The notes under the pieces were generated by a model. That model saw nothing but the letters and a program-made list of their open reading frames with translations, had not been told where the DNA came from and searched no databases. A stretch of 64,000 nucleotides of DNA, taken from Mariniblastus sp. Its GTDB lineage: Bacteria; Planctomycetota; Planctomycetia; Pirellulales; Pirellulaceae. How positions within the stretch are numbered: the first letter of the stretch is position 1; every line of letters begins with the position of its first letter. The translations under genes were made by a program, and so were the position numbers. Positions 45,436-55,628 of this stretch are shown here, in pieces. The DNA is taken from NCBI GenBank assembly GCA_028823415.1, contig JAPKBL010000007.1:1-64000 (forward strand), read 5' to 3'.

Positions 45436-46824
45436 TTACCAATCTGATTCCTGATCCTCGTCTGCGGGTCCAATTTTCCCTTTGACTGACGCCAACAACT
45501 TTGCAGGGTCATGGATGACGCCAGACTTGACGACGTGGCTGATGTTTCGCGTGTTTCGAATGTTCTCGAGTGGATTCCCTTTCAGGATGACTAAATCGGC
45601 CGACTTTCCGGTCTCGATTGACCCATGGTCCTGATCAATTTTAAGTGCTTTGGCACCGTTGATTGTCGCAATTTTAAGTGTTTCACTTGGGGAAATACCT
45701 GAACGAACCATGACATCCATTTCGCGATGGATCCCAAAACCGGGCAGATGGTTTCCGTTACTGACATGGTCTGTACCCAACGTAATTAATCCGCCTGCGG
45801 CATGGAAAGGCTCGATCGTGGTTTGCTTAACGCGATAGATCCGTTGATAAATGTCCATCCCTTTTTGAGGGGGAGCTTTTTTAACCAACTCCTGCATGTG
45901 AGGTGTAAATAATTCATTCTCATTGAACCAGTATTGATACTCTTCGTGGGTTTCTGCCGTGGTTTCGCCCAGATATCCGTAGGCAGTAAGGGTTGCGTCG
46001 AAGTAGATCCCGTTATCTATGAAATGCTGAACGATCTGACGATAGGCCGGTGTCCCGGGTTGGAGATTTTGCAACGACTGGTAAGCCGACGTTGAATTGG
46101 GAAGCGCATCACCACCGAGGAAATGTTCGATCCGGTCGATTCCCATATCGATTGCATCTTTTGGATTAACACTGTTGCGATAACCTGAATCCAGGTGACC
46201 GGTCACGGTCAGGTTGTGCTTATGGGCTTGTTCGATCAATACACGCAATGAATCTGGATCGATAGCCTTGGCTTTGAAGCCTCCAACTCCGCGGCTCGCC
46301 CAAAAATCTACCTCATCTCGAATCTCCTGTTCCGGTTTCTTGCCCCGCCAGCTTGGTCGCGCGCGACCGAAATAGGGACCGCTGTTGATTAAACGAGGCC
46401 CGATCTGCTCGCCTTTCTCGATTCGCTTTCTAAGTTCCATCATTCCGTGCGGATCAAATTCCCCGCAGGAAAAGGTTACTGTCGCGCCATTGGCTAGATA
46501 AACCAATGGCATGAACTGAAACTCCTCGCGGCGTTTTTTGATTAAGCGAACGTTATAATGCGCATGGCAATCGATTAGCCCAGGCAAGATAAAATCGCCG
46601 TCATCAAGCGTGACAGTTTCTTTGGCGCGATATTTATCTGGATTTTCTCCAACCCCTACGAATCTACCTTTCAAAATCGCTATGGAAGAATTGGGTTCCA
46701 ATTCTCCCGAAATCGAATTGAAAACATGCCCGCCAACAAAAACTGTGTCGACAACCTCTTGTGCCTCAAGCGGGCAGTGGACCGCAACAATAAAACTCAA
46801 CCATAAAGCAATTCTGGCGTACAT
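45436..46824 (-). CDS. Exported amidohydrolase-family protein
   Basis: Start at the ATG at 46824 (462 residues); GGAG sits 6 nt before it, and MYARIALWLSFIVAVHCPLE is a signal peptide. Amidohydrolase fold: DTVFVGGHVFNSISGELEPN (about 26-45), the metal site GLIDCHAHYNV (about 80-90), HNLTVTGHLDSGYRN (metal His), RIEHFLGG and GTDHVSNGNHLPGFGIHREM (metal Asp near 351), then SADLVILKGNPLENI. It hydrolyses a C-N or similar bond with one or two divalent metals; imidazolonepropionase/dipeptidase-like homologues are common in planctomycetes. The substrate is not determined. Export suggests scavenging. Confidence 0.88.
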   Translation of the reverse strand: MYARIALWLSFIVAVHCPLEAQEVVDTVFVGGHVFNSISGELEPNSSIAILKGRFVGVGENPDKYRAKETVTLDDGDFILPGLIDCHAHYNVRLIKKRREEFQFMPLVYLANGATVTFSCGEFDPHGMMELRKRIEKGEQIGPRLINSGPYFGRARPSWRGKKPEQEIRDEVDFWASRGVGGFKAKAIDPDSLRVLIEQAHKHNLTVTGHLDSGYRNSVNPKDAIDMGIDRIEHFLGGDALPNSTSAYQSLQNLQPGTPAYRQIVQHFIDNGIYFDATLTAYGYLGETTAETHEEYQYWFNENELFTPHMQELVKKAPPQKGMDIYQRIYRVKQTTIEPFHAAGGLITLGTDHVSNGNHLPGFGIHREMDVMVRSGISPSETLKIATINGAKALKIDQDHGSIETGKSADLVILKGNPLENIRNTRNISHVVKSGVIHDPAKLLASVKGKIGPADEDQESDW

Positions 46825-47062
46825 TTTTTCTCCAAGCGATTGGCGAATTAAAAATCGGTAACGAATTCCACGACTGATCAACCACACCAGCGCAACTGGG
46901 TTCTAGGCGTATCTCCATCTGACTGGATGGGACTTTTCTCGCACGGTTTATCCGTGATGGCAAGGCGATTGAATGCTTGATCCTACAGACGGCTTTTTTA
47001 TTTCTAAATTAGTGTCAATTTTCACGAGAAAAAGTTATCCTATAAGTGAATGTCAGTTTTTT

Positions 47063-47068
47063 AAGGAG
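47063..47068 (+). promoter_or_regulatory. Ribosome-binding site fixing the start at 47078
   Basis: AAGGAG lies 9 nt upstream of the ATG at 47078. It marks that start rather than the ATG-less extension back to 46973. Confidence 0.75.
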
Positions 47069-47077
47069 AAGATTCGT

Positions 47078-48289
47078 ATGTGCACCAGATTAGGTTTGAT
47101 TTTTTCTGTCGTTTTTTTCTGGGCGGGTTTTGCTAACTCACAAGAAATCAAAGATGGGAAATTTATCTCACTGTTTGATGGCGAGACCACCGAGGGATGG
47201 CATAAACCATTTGATTGGGGAGACGTCTCTGTTGTTGATGGAGAGATTCACTTGATCGCACAAAAGAAGTTTTTCCTCATGTCGGATAAACAATTTGGTG
47301 ACTATGTATTTGAGGGTGAAATGCATTTGCCCGAAGGAAAATCAAATTCTGGATTTATGGTTCGTGGTCAGGAATCCAAGAACCGCGTGTTTGGCTATCA
47401 ATGTGAAGTCGATCCGTCTCAACGGAAATGGTCGGGTGGGCTCTATGATGAAGGCCGGCGTAAGTGGCTCAATCCACTCAAGGATCAGCCAAGTGCTCAA
47501 GATGCGTTAAAAAAACGTGAGTGGAATAAATACCGAATTGTTTGCGAGGGTGACCATCTAGAGTTTTGGGTTAACGGGATCAAGACGACCGATTACTATG
47601 ACCCAGTCGATTTGGTCGGAAGGATCGGACTCCAGCACCACGGCGAGAAGGATCAGTTGTACCGATTCAGGAATCTTAAAGTTATCGATCGTGGACGTCA
47701 CCGGTGGGAACCTATTTTTGATGGTACATCATTGGATGGGTGGAATGCGACTGGCGGCGGTAATTGGGAATTAAAAGATGGAGTGTTGCTTGGCACTAGC
47801 AGTAAAGCCGAATCCAGGCACGGACTTTTAACCAGCGATCAATCGTACGATAATTTTACCGCGAAAATTACATTTCGGCTTAGTGACGGAAACAGTGGAT
47901 TTTATTTTCGTAGTGAACCCAATAATTCCGGCGTCGGAATCGGTGGAATTCAGGCAGAACTTGAGAATTCGGATTTGATGGGCGGTCTGTACGAAACCGG
48001 TGGCCGTGGATGGATCGTTAAACCTCTGCATTATTTTCCAAACTTCGCCGAAGATCGCCAAGCGATTCGAAAAAAACAATGGAAGAACGCCTGGGACTCA
48101 GACGATTGGATGACCATGGTCGTATCCGCTCATGGAGATCGAATTGTAACCCATGTCAACGATATTCTGGCGAGCGATATTGTCGATCCGAAAGGAAGAA
48201 AAAAGGGGAGGTTTGCAGTTCAACTCCACGGAAATCAGGACATGAAAGTGGAGGTCAAATCCATAGAGTTATTAGTAAAAGAGAAATAG
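47078..48289 (+). CDS. Two-domain DUF1080 (3-keto-disaccharide hydrolase-type) protein
   Basis: A 403-residue exported protein (signal RLGLIFSVVFFWAGFANS). Two tandem DUF1080 domains, concanavalin/GH16-like sandwiches, are visible. The first (about 28-210) begins KFISLFDGETTEGWHKPFDW and has SNSGFMVRGQE and WNKYRIVCEGDHLEFWVNG. The second (about 218-400) begins EPIFDGTSLDGWNATGGGNW and has GNSGFYFRSEPN, MTMVVSAHGDRIVTHVNDI and KGRFAVQLHGNQDMKVEVKSI. Characterised DUF1080 proteins cleave 3-keto-glycosides, while others are binding modules. Tandem copies suggest either bivalent binding or one catalytic and one binding domain. A small lipoprotein gene follows 63 bp downstream. Confidence 0.92.
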   Translation: MCTRLGLIFSVVFFWAGFANSQEIKDGKFISLFDGETTEGWHKPFDWGDVSVVDGEIHLIAQKKFFLMSDKQFGDYVFEGEMHLPEGKSNSGFMVRGQESKNRVFGYQCEVDPSQRKWSGGLYDEGRRKWLNPLKDQPSAQDALKKREWNKYRIVCEGDHLEFWVNGIKTTDYYDPVDLVGRIGLQHHGEKDQLYRFRNLKVIDRGRHRWEPIFDGTSLDGWNATGGGNWELKDGVLLGTSSKAESRHGLLTSDQSYDNFTAKITFRLSDGNSGFYFRSEPNNSGVGIGGIQAELENSDLMGGLYETGGRGWIVKPLHYFPNFAEDRQAIRKKQWKNAWDSDDWMTMVVSAHGDRIVTHVNDILASDIVDPKGRKKGRFAVQLHGNQDMKVEVKSIELLVKEK

Positions 48290-48352
48290 ATTGATTCAGT
48301 GAGTCCTTCTTTGGTTTTCAATTTGTTCTTCGATTTTGAAGGTGTAGTGATC

Positions 48353-48754
48353 ATGGTGAAGACCAATTTAGATTCCTCGGGCAATATCAATTTTGGCACT
48401 TCAAACTCGCGGCTTCGGTTGATATTCGTTTTGATTGTCATTGCGACTGCAGGATGCTCCGGTAGACCAGAAGTGGAACAGTTCACACACTTTTGGACTG
48501 CACAGGGTTCTCACGTTTGGAGCCATCTTGGGGTCGAGTTAATTCAAATGGATTCGGAGGTTCTTCATCCGCCGGAGTTTTTTATAAGTCGAGAACTGAA
48601 ACCTGGAGAGGCAGTCAAACTAGTCGGGGGGGTTGTCATCCGCTATGACGGCAAAACTCTTTCGGTCGATGAACGAATCATTTCAGAAGACAACGTCTTG
48701 ATCGAAAAAGATGGGCGAATTCTTCCCAACGCATATATAAAGACAGACCGATAG
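48353..48754 (+). CDS. Small lipoprotein, unknown
   Basis: Start taken at the ATG at 48353 (133 residues); an in-frame GTG at 48299 would add 18. A 22-residue hydrophilic lead precedes a hydrophobic stretch (RLIFVLIVIATAGCSGRPE) with lipobox TAGC (Cys35). The mature part is about 98 residues, without a known domain, and contains a beta-like segment GEAVKLVGGVVIRYDGKTLSV. It lies in the same direction as the DUF1080 gene and may be co-transcribed with it. Function not recognised. Confidence 0.65.
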   Translation: MVKTNLDSSGNINFGTSNSRLRLIFVLIVIATAGCSGRPEVEQFTHFWTAQGSHVWSHLGVELIQMDSEVLHPPEFFISRELKPGEAVKLVGGVVIRYDGKTLSVDERIISEDNVLIEKDGRILPNAYIKTDR

Positions 48755-49079
48755 TTCTGTTCGATAATAAATCGCGTTGGTTAAATAATGACTTGTGTTC
48801 TATCGACCAATGATCGAATCGTCGTTGGAAAATTGTGATTTGGACTCGGACGGTTGCCCTCTGTTTAGGACCGTTCTGTTTTATGCTGTTTTCGCCTAAG
48901 AGTTCGGCCAGAGTTATCTTGATTTGAATTTTTGACTATTGATAATACTGTGTTTGAGGCTGTCCTCCCCGGATTTTTTTTCTCTTTAGTTGTGTTAAAT
49001 CAGCGGGAAACGTTATCATGTTTGAGTAGCCGGTGCCGGCTGGTCAATTTCCTCAGGTTTTTTTTCTAAGCTAGCGCCG
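48755..49079. other. Intergenic region, nothing definite
   Basis: 325 bp. A GGACGGT...ACCGTTC pairing near 48858-48876, followed by TGTTTTA, is a weak terminator candidate for the lipoprotein gene. The promoter of the DUF1549 gene should also be here. No ORF of interest. Confidence 0.35.
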
Positions 49080-51938
49080 ATGAACTGTTGGAAACACTCT
49101 CCCATATTGACGATGATTTTGTTGATTGTTGGTTCCTCCGTGGGCGTTTCGGTAGCCCAAGAGACTTCTAAGCTACTCCCAGCGGAGCGGCAATTTGTTT
49201 TGGTTGTTTTGCCCATCCTTCAACGCCGATGTTTCGCTTGTCATGGAAATGACGCCAGCGATCTTAAAGGTGAATTGGATCTCTCGAATCGCGCTGGGAT
49301 GTTGAAGGGCGGAGAGTCCAAAACGGAGGCGATTGTCGTGGGTAAGTCGGAGAATAGCTTGCTCATGGAAGCGATCCGATGGGATGGATTGGAAATGCCA
49401 CCGAAGCAGAATGATCGACTAACCAAAGACGAAATTGAAGCGGTTGGTAAGTGGATTGATGACGGGGCGATCTGGCCTGACCCGCAGAGGCAACGTGCCA
49501 TCGTTGCGGCAAACGGTAAGGACGCAAGCGTCTCTGGTAACGTGATTCCCACGAGTGGCGGATTATCCGATGCTTGGAATCGCCGTCTGTACAAACCGGA
49601 GGATGTCTGGGCATTTCAACCGCTCGCTAAGCCGGTGCTGCCACCTTCTGGTTTTGAGGGAAAGAGCGAGTTAGACGCTTTTATAAATTTCAGAATTTCT
49701 GCTGCAGAGTTGACACCGTCTGGACCTGCCACACCCAGCGTTCTGGTTCGGCGAGCCTATTACGACCTGATTGGCTTGCCACCGTCCATTGAACAGACGG
49801 CAGCCTTCGTCCGGGAGTACAAAAAAGATCCCGAGCGGAGCTGGGAAGGCTTGATCGATGAATTATTGTCGAGTCCTCATTACGGAGAACGATGGGGTCA
49901 ACATTGGCTGGATGTCGTGCGGTATGCCGATACAAGTGGTTTTTCGAATGACTATGAACGATCCAACGCGTGGCGGTATCGCGATTATGTCATCCGATCG
50001 ATCAATAATGATCTGCCTTATGACCAATTCATCGTCCAACAGATAGCGGGGGACGAACTGGCCAAGGAGATGCAAGAATCCCACGGAGCTACTGCTAAAT
50101 TCACAATGGCCGAGGGCCGAGTGGCTACTGGCTTTTTACGAATGGGGCCTTGGGAGCATACACCAATGACCCCCGAAAAAATCAGCCGTCAAATCTATCT
50201 TGATGATTTGACCAATGCGGTTGGCGAGACATTTCTCTCTACGCCAATGCGGTGTTGCAAATGCCATGACCATAAATTTGATCCTATTCCGACACGCGAT
50301 TATTACCGAATGTATGCGGCTTTCTCAGCGACTCAGCCGGCTGAAATGGAGGCCAATTTTTTACCAAAGGAAAATCGGAGCAGTTTTGCAAGTCAAAAAG
50401 AGCATGTTCAAACAATGCTCTCTCACGCGACCGATAAGATGAACGCTCTGTATGAGAAACGCGAAAACGCTGCGAAGCTTTGGTACGAGGAGCGAGGCAG
50501 GAAGTCCGATTACGCTCCTTTTAATCAACGCCGAAAGCAAACGTTCACAGGCGAAAAACCAAGGCGGTTTGTAGGTTTGTCGACAGCTGAAGAGGGTGAA
50601 CTGAAGGTTCGCGAGCAGGATGTGCGGCTTTGGACACGAAGGATGGAACGGTTTCAGCCCCTCGCTCAATCGGTTTACAACGGGGGCGATTATCTGCATG
50701 CTTCGCTCAAATTGCGAGAGCCGAAGAATCCGGGTCAACTTTCCAAAGTCAAACCGATCGCGCAATCCAAAATTTTAGATGGTGGCAGTGTGTATGCTCC
50801 AACGGAGGATGTGTCGCCAGGTGTCCTCAGTGCGATCGGATTAAAGTTGGGGGGTGACGCTTCGGATGGAGATTCTTACGCGCTGACTGAATCTGCTGAC
50901 GGGCGTCGATTGGGTTTAGCGAGATGGATCGCAGATTCAAACAATTCCTTGGCCGTGCGCTCTATCGTGAATCGCGTTTGGAGTCTTCATTTTGGGCAGG
51001 GGATTGCTGGGAACCCCAATAATTTAGGAGCTTCTGGAAAAAAACCGACTCACCCCCTCCTGCTTGAGCACTTAGCCCTAAAATTTGTTGCCAATGGGTC
51101 GTCCCTGAAATGGTTGCACAAAGAGATCATGATGAGCCAAGTCTATCGACGTGCCAGTGAGCATCCGGATTTTGCGAATGTCAGCATGAAGGATCCGGGC
51201 AATCAACTTTTGACCCATTTTAACCCGCGTCGGTTAACGGCTGAGGAACTGCGAGATACCATGTTAGTTCTTACCGGTGAAATCAATTTGAATGTCGGCG
51301 GACTATCGGTTCGACCGGAAATAAATCTTGAAGTGGCGTTGTCTCCTCGGATGATCCAGTTTTCACTGGCACCGGGCTACCAACCCGAGGCGACGCCGGA
51401 TCAGCGGAATCGGAGAAGCGTTTACATTCAGAGAATTCGCGGGATGGCTGACCCCTTAATGGAGGTTTTCGACAAACCGAATTCGAGTGAATCGTGCGAG
51501 ATGCGTGATTCAGCAAGTGTGACGCCTCAAGTCTTTACCTTGCTCAATAGTGATGTTGTAACCAAACGGTCGATCGCAATGGCCATTCGTTTGCAATCAA
51601 AGAACGGCTCGGTTGAATCTCAGATAACTCGAGGTTACCAGCAATCACTTTCAGGGGCGCCGTCTAAGGCGATCCTTCGGCGGTTGGTTGAGCATTACCA
51701 TAGGATGGTTAAGTATCACCGAAGCCACATCCCTGAAGAAACTGTTTACCCGGTCGAAATTACTCGGCGTTTAGTTGAGGAATTTTCGGGGGATCCATTT
51801 GAGTACGCGGAGAGGCTTGCCGTATATGAGAACTATGTCTCGGACAAGGCGGCGAGTGACGTTAGCGCCGAGACAAGAGCTTTGGCAGATGTGTGTCTTT
51901 TATTTTTAAATAGCAATGAATTCATGTTCGTGTATTAA
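49080..51938 (+). CDS. DUF1549/DUF1553 protein with planctomycete cytochrome c domain (second copy)
   Basis: A 952-residue exported protein (signal MNCWKHSPILTMILLIVGSSVGVSVAQ within the first 27 residues). The planctomycete cytochrome C domain has CFACH at residue 51, exactly as in the 21610-23940 copy, and later LEMPPKQNDRLTKDEI. DUF1549 (about 195-410) has LDAFINFRISAAEL, YGERWGQHWLDVVRYADTSG and CCKCHDHKFDPIPTRDYY (CxxCH near 393). A hydrophilic insert (about 440-560), unlike the shorter paralogue, separates it from DUF1553 (about 610-950), with RSIVNRVWSLHFGQGIAG and FNPRRLTAEELRDTM. It pairs with the DUF1501 gene 42 bp downstream. Presumed periplasmic redox role; unproven. Confidence 0.93.
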   Translation: MNCWKHSPILTMILLIVGSSVGVSVAQETSKLLPAERQFVLVVLPILQRRCFACHGNDASDLKGELDLSNRAGMLKGGESKTEAIVVGKSENSLLMEAIRWDGLEMPPKQNDRLTKDEIEAVGKWIDDGAIWPDPQRQRAIVAANGKDASVSGNVIPTSGGLSDAWNRRLYKPEDVWAFQPLAKPVLPPSGFEGKSELDAFINFRISAAELTPSGPATPSVLVRRAYYDLIGLPPSIEQTAAFVREYKKDPERSWEGLIDELLSSPHYGERWGQHWLDVVRYADTSGFSNDYERSNAWRYRDYVIRSINNDLPYDQFIVQQIAGDELAKEMQESHGATAKFTMAEGRVATGFLRMGPWEHTPMTPEKISRQIYLDDLTNAVGETFLSTPMRCCKCHDHKFDPIPTRDYYRMYAAFSATQPAEMEANFLPKENRSSFASQKEHVQTMLSHATDKMNALYEKRENAAKLWYEERGRKSDYAPFNQRRKQTFTGEKPRRFVGLSTAEEGELKVREQDVRLWTRRMERFQPLAQSVYNGGDYLHASLKLREPKNPGQLSKVKPIAQSKILDGGSVYAPTEDVSPGVLSAIGLKLGGDASDGDSYALTESADGRRLGLARWIADSNNSLAVRSIVNRVWSLHFGQGIAGNPNNLGASGKKPTHPLLLEHLALKFVANGSSLKWLHKEIMMSQVYRRASEHPDFANVSMKDPGNQLLTHFNPRRLTAEELRDTMLVLTGEINLNVGGLSVRPEINLEVALSPRMIQFSLAPGYQPEATPDQRNRRSVYIQRIRGMADPLMEVFDKPNSSESCEMRDSASVTPQVFTLLNSDVVTKRSIAMAIRLQSKNGSVESQITRGYQQSLSGAPSKAILRRLVEHYHRMVKYHRSHIPEETVYPVEITRRLVEEFSGDPFEYAERLAVYENYVSDKAASDVSAETRALADVCLLFLNSNEFMFVY

Positions 51939-51980
51939 GCGATTCAATTTAGATTTAGCTAAGTCAGGTATTTGCATCCT

Positions 51981-53405
51981 ATGAATGGTTCTGAAACGGA
52001 ATTAAACCGCCGTAATTTTATGTATGGGCTGGGTGCATCGTTGGGTTCGGTTGCCTTGACGGGCATGATGGGCGAAGAAGCTTCGGCGGCCCGTTTATTG
52101 TCAGAACAGGATGGCGGGCAAAAACCACATCACGCGGCGAAGGCGAAATCCGTAATTATGTTGTTCATGGAGGGCGCTCCATCCCACATTGAAACATTCG
52201 ATCCGAAGCCTAAGCTCAACGAGCTTCACTTGAAAAAATTCGTCAGTTCTAATGAAAAGTTTTCAGGAATGACGCGGGGTAATCGGTTTTACGTTGGCAG
52301 TCCCTACAAATTTCGTAAAGTAGGAAAATCGGGGATTGAGATGTGCGAACACTTTACGCACATGGCCGATGCCGATGTAGCCGATGAGTTGTGTATCTAT
52401 CGAGGATGTCAGGCCGAATCGGTTAATCATCCCGCGGCACTGTTTCACATGAACACAGGCAGTCGCTTCGGCGGCAATCCGGCAATCGGCTCTTGGGTGA
52501 ATTACGGTCTTGGGTCCGCGAACAAAAATTTACCAGGCTACGTGGTGATGACTGAATTCGCCGCGCCTCAAGGCGGATCGGGCAATTGGTCCAGTGGGTT
52601 TCTCCCCTCCAAGTACCAAGCAACACGGTTGCGTTCATCGGGTTCACCAATTCTTGATTTGAATCCGCCTGCCTGGAAGACCCGTGACCACCAACGATTA
52701 AATTTGGATATGCTTTCGGAATTAAACCGCGAGTCGATGAAGAATCATCCCCAACATCGGGAATTGGAATCCCGGATGGATAACTATGAATTGGCCTTTC
52801 GAATGCAGATGGAGGTCCCTGATTTAGTTGACTTAAGTCGAGAGTCGGAGAGCACGATCGAGCAGTACGGGCTAAATCGAGAAGCGACCGCTGAGTTTGG
52901 TAAAAAGTGTTTGATGGCTCGGCGGCTAGTAGAGAAAGGGGTTCGGTTCGTCCAGATTTTTTCAGGTGGCTGGGATTCACACGACTTCATCGAACGCGCT
53001 CATAAAAAGAGAATTCAATCGGTCGATCAACCGATTGCTGCGTTAATTAAAGACCTTAAAGCAAGAGGCATGTTAGACGATACGTTAGTGGTTTGGACCG
53101 GAGAATTTGGGCGAACCCCCGACAACACCGTTCGCGGTGGTGAAACGGCGATTGGCAGAGATCACAACGCCCAAGCGATGAACATGTTTTTCGCCGGGGG
53201 CGGGGTAAAAAAAGGCGTTGCCGTCGGTGCGACCGATGAAATTGGTGGGCAAGCCGTTGAGGTCGTCCACCCGATACGTGATGTCCACTGCACCCTGCTT
53301 GACCTGTTAGGATTGGACGATAATAAGTTGACTTATTTTCACGGGGGACGCTACAAGCAACTCTCGCAATTTGGCGGTGAAGTGATCAACGAGATCATTG
53401 GTTAG
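51981..53405 (+). CDS. DUF1501 protein, Tat-exported (second copy)
   Basis: Start at the ATG at 51981 (474 residues); a TTG three codons upstream is less likely. A Tat-type signal, LNRRNFMYGLGASLGSVALT, is at residues 9-28. The DUF1501 body has IMLFMEGAPSHIETFDPKPK, GSWVNYGLGSANKNLPG, SGFLPSKYQATRL, FSGGWDSHDFIERAHK, VVWTGEFGRTPDNTVRG and GRDHNAQAMNMFFAGGG. It is the operon partner of the DUF1549 gene just upstream, with 42 bp between them rather than overlapping as in the first copy. Confidence 0.93.
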   Translation: MNGSETELNRRNFMYGLGASLGSVALTGMMGEEASAARLLSEQDGGQKPHHAAKAKSVIMLFMEGAPSHIETFDPKPKLNELHLKKFVSSNEKFSGMTRGNRFYVGSPYKFRKVGKSGIEMCEHFTHMADADVADELCIYRGCQAESVNHPAALFHMNTGSRFGGNPAIGSWVNYGLGSANKNLPGYVVMTEFAAPQGGSGNWSSGFLPSKYQATRLRSSGSPILDLNPPAWKTRDHQRLNLDMLSELNRESMKNHPQHRELESRMDNYELAFRMQMEVPDLVDLSRESESTIEQYGLNREATAEFGKKCLMARRLVEKGVRFVQIFSGGWDSHDFIERAHKKRIQSVDQPIAALIKDLKARGMLDDTLVVWTGEFGRTPDNTVRGGETAIGRDHNAQAMNMFFAGGGVKKGVAVGATDEIGGQAVEVVHPIRDVHCTLLDLLGLDDNKLTYFHGGRYKQLSQFGGEVINEIIG

Positions 53406-53521
53406 TCTTTTTTACTATGAGGAAAAAATATTAATCAAGTTTCCCGTCGTTTTTTCGGTCCATCTGAGCAGCTGCTTTTGGCAGCCTTCGTTCAATTTAA
53501 TTTTTGATAGGAAGTTGGCTG

Positions 53522-55567
53522 ATGTTCAAATTCGTTTTTTGTGTTTTGGTCTCTTTCAGCTGCGTTGTGACTTTTGATGGAGCGGTGCTTGGCCAGAATC
53601 AGCCGAATATCATATTTATCCTTGCCGACGATTTGGGGTGGGGTGATTTGGGCATTCTTCATCAAAATACCTCGTCTCATCCACGCCAGCATAAGACTCC
53701 TTTTTTAGACCAAATGGCAAGGGATGGAGCGCTTTTGCCTAATCATTACTGCCCTGCCCCAGTTTGTGCTCCCAGTCGTGCTTCGTTTTTAATGGGTGTG
53801 CATCAAGGCCATGCTACCGTCAGAAATAATCAGTTCGATAAAGCGCTCAACGATAACCATACGGTGGCAACCGTTTTAAAAGGCGCCGGATACAAGACAG
53901 CGCTGATTGGTAAGTATGGGCTGCAAGGAGACGGTGATAGTCCTGACACCTGGCCAGCCTATCCGACCAAACGCGGGTTTGATGAGTTTTTCGGTTACGT
54001 TGCTCATCGCGATGGACACCTCCACTATCCCAGTCACCTCTGGCCGATAGGGAATTCCGAGGCTCATCGGGTTGGAAAACCGGTTTGGTGGAACGATCGA
54101 GAGGTGTCTGGTCAATTGGATAAGTGCTACACCACAGATCTATTTACGGCCCGAAGTAAGCAGTGGATTATCGACCATCGCAACACAAATCCGGAGCAAC
54201 CGTTTTTTCTTTACCTTGCCTTCGACACACCCCATGGGGCATTGCAGGTTCCGACTAGTGCATATCCTCAAGGGATGGGAGTTGAAGGCGGCATTGGTTG
54301 GCTGGGAGAGCCGGGACGGATGATCAATACGGCAGTTGGAGCCATTGATTCTTATCGGCACCCAGATTATGTCGGGAAGGGGTGGTCGGACGTTCAGGAG
54401 CGATTCGCAACGATGGTGAGAAGAATTGACCATTGCGTTGGTGATCTTTTAGTAACGCTCAACGATCTCGACATTTCCAAGAATACCCTAGTCGTATTTA
54501 CTAGTGATAACGGGCCCCATCACGAGTCGTATATCCAGGGAGTTGAGTATGAAGCGAGTGATTTTCAATCTTATGGGCCTTTCGATGGCAATAAGCGTGA
54601 CACGTGGGAAGGGGGCATTCGTATGCCCACGATCGCATGGTGGCCTGAGAACATTCCAGAGGAAACTGTGCATCGAAAACCGACTCAGTTTCATGACTGG
54701 ATGGCGACGTTCGCGGACGTTGCCGGCGTGATGCCGCCTGCAAGGACTGATGGTGTTTCCATGATCAATTCCCTCAAAGGCAGCCAAGATATCAGTCCCA
54801 GCAAAATCTATATTGAGTACGAACAGCGTGGTAAAACCAAATCTTATCCGACCTTCCTCAAATCGCGCCGAGGTAGGAAGCGAGGTGAAATGCAGGTGAT
54901 TCACATGGACGGATACAAAGGTATCCGGACCAATATTCAATCGCATTCAGACCCGTTCGAAATATACGACGTCGAATCCGATCCTGGTGAGCGAAAGAAC
55001 CTAGCAAGCGGTGGAAAAGAGTTTGCCGAGCTTGAAAAGCGGATGCGAGAACGTGTGCTTCGACTCCGCGTATCCAACGATTCGGCTGTTCGGCCCTACG
55101 ACACCGAATACATCCCGGGTTATCAGGAGCTTAGTAAGTTAGACCGTCAGTACGACTTGAGTCTTGCGGGGCAATTTAGATACGTACCGGATCTCACGAC
55201 ATCCTCGATCAAAGAAAAACGCGAACTCCACCAAAATGTGGTGTCTCTAATTGGTCAAGAGACGAGTTACTCGGAAAAGCTTAAGTGCGTTAACGGAGGC
55301 GCCGTCGGGGCATACCGAATCATCAGCGTCCCCCAAAACGGTCGGTATAAAATCTCTTTCAAATCAACTGGAAAAGCATTTGTGAGATTACACGAAGCGG
55401 GAATTATTGATGCGGATTTCGGCCACGAATCGGCGTCGAATTCGATTGATCTCGAACTCAATCTGGGCGCTGGATATCATCCATTGTTAATTTCAGGTCT
55501 AACCAACCAGAATAATGAACTAGCGGTCTCTGTGAAATTTAAGAGACTAGACGCCGGGCCGGAATAG
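53522..55567 (+). CDS. Secreted arylsulfatase-like sulfatase (motif CAPSR) with C-terminal extension
   Basis: Start at the ATG at 53522 (681 residues), with AGGAAG about 10 nt upstream; six residues upstream are ignored. Signal FKFVFCVLVSFSCVV. Sulfatase S1: QPNIIFILADDLGWGDLG, the canonical CAPSRASFLMG (Cys82), IGKYGLQGD, DTPHGAL, VVFTSDNGPHHESY, WEGGIRMPTIAWWP and a DVESDPGERKNLA block. It is the only one of the five with the classic C-x-P-S-R. The C-terminal extension (about 565-681) is beta-rich, with GAYRIISVPQNGRYKISFKS and LNLGAGYHPLLISGL, probably a glycan-binding or oligomerisation module. It is convergent with the next sulfatase. Confidence 0.93.
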   Translation: MFKFVFCVLVSFSCVVTFDGAVLGQNQPNIIFILADDLGWGDLGILHQNTSSHPRQHKTPFLDQMARDGALLPNHYCPAPVCAPSRASFLMGVHQGHATVRNNQFDKALNDNHTVATVLKGAGYKTALIGKYGLQGDGDSPDTWPAYPTKRGFDEFFGYVAHRDGHLHYPSHLWPIGNSEAHRVGKPVWWNDREVSGQLDKCYTTDLFTARSKQWIIDHRNTNPEQPFFLYLAFDTPHGALQVPTSAYPQGMGVEGGIGWLGEPGRMINTAVGAIDSYRHPDYVGKGWSDVQERFATMVRRIDHCVGDLLVTLNDLDISKNTLVVFTSDNGPHHESYIQGVEYEASDFQSYGPFDGNKRDTWEGGIRMPTIAWWPENIPEETVHRKPTQFHDWMATFADVAGVMPPARTDGVSMINSLKGSQDISPSKIYIEYEQRGKTKSYPTFLKSRRGRKRGEMQVIHMDGYKGIRTNIQSHSDPFEIYDVESDPGERKNLASGGKEFAELEKRMRERVLRLRVSNDSAVRPYDTEYIPGYQELSKLDRQYDLSLAGQFRYVPDLTTSSIKEKRELHQNVVSLIGQETSYSEKLKCVNGGAVGAYRIISVPQNGRYKISFKSTGKAFVRLHEAGIIDADFGHESASNSIDLELNLGAGYHPLLISGLTNQNNELAVSVKFKRLDAGPE

Positions 55568-55628
55568 GAAATGATTTCGGAACAACCCAAGGTTACCATT
55601 GGTAAATTGAATGAAGGTTGCCGCTGGA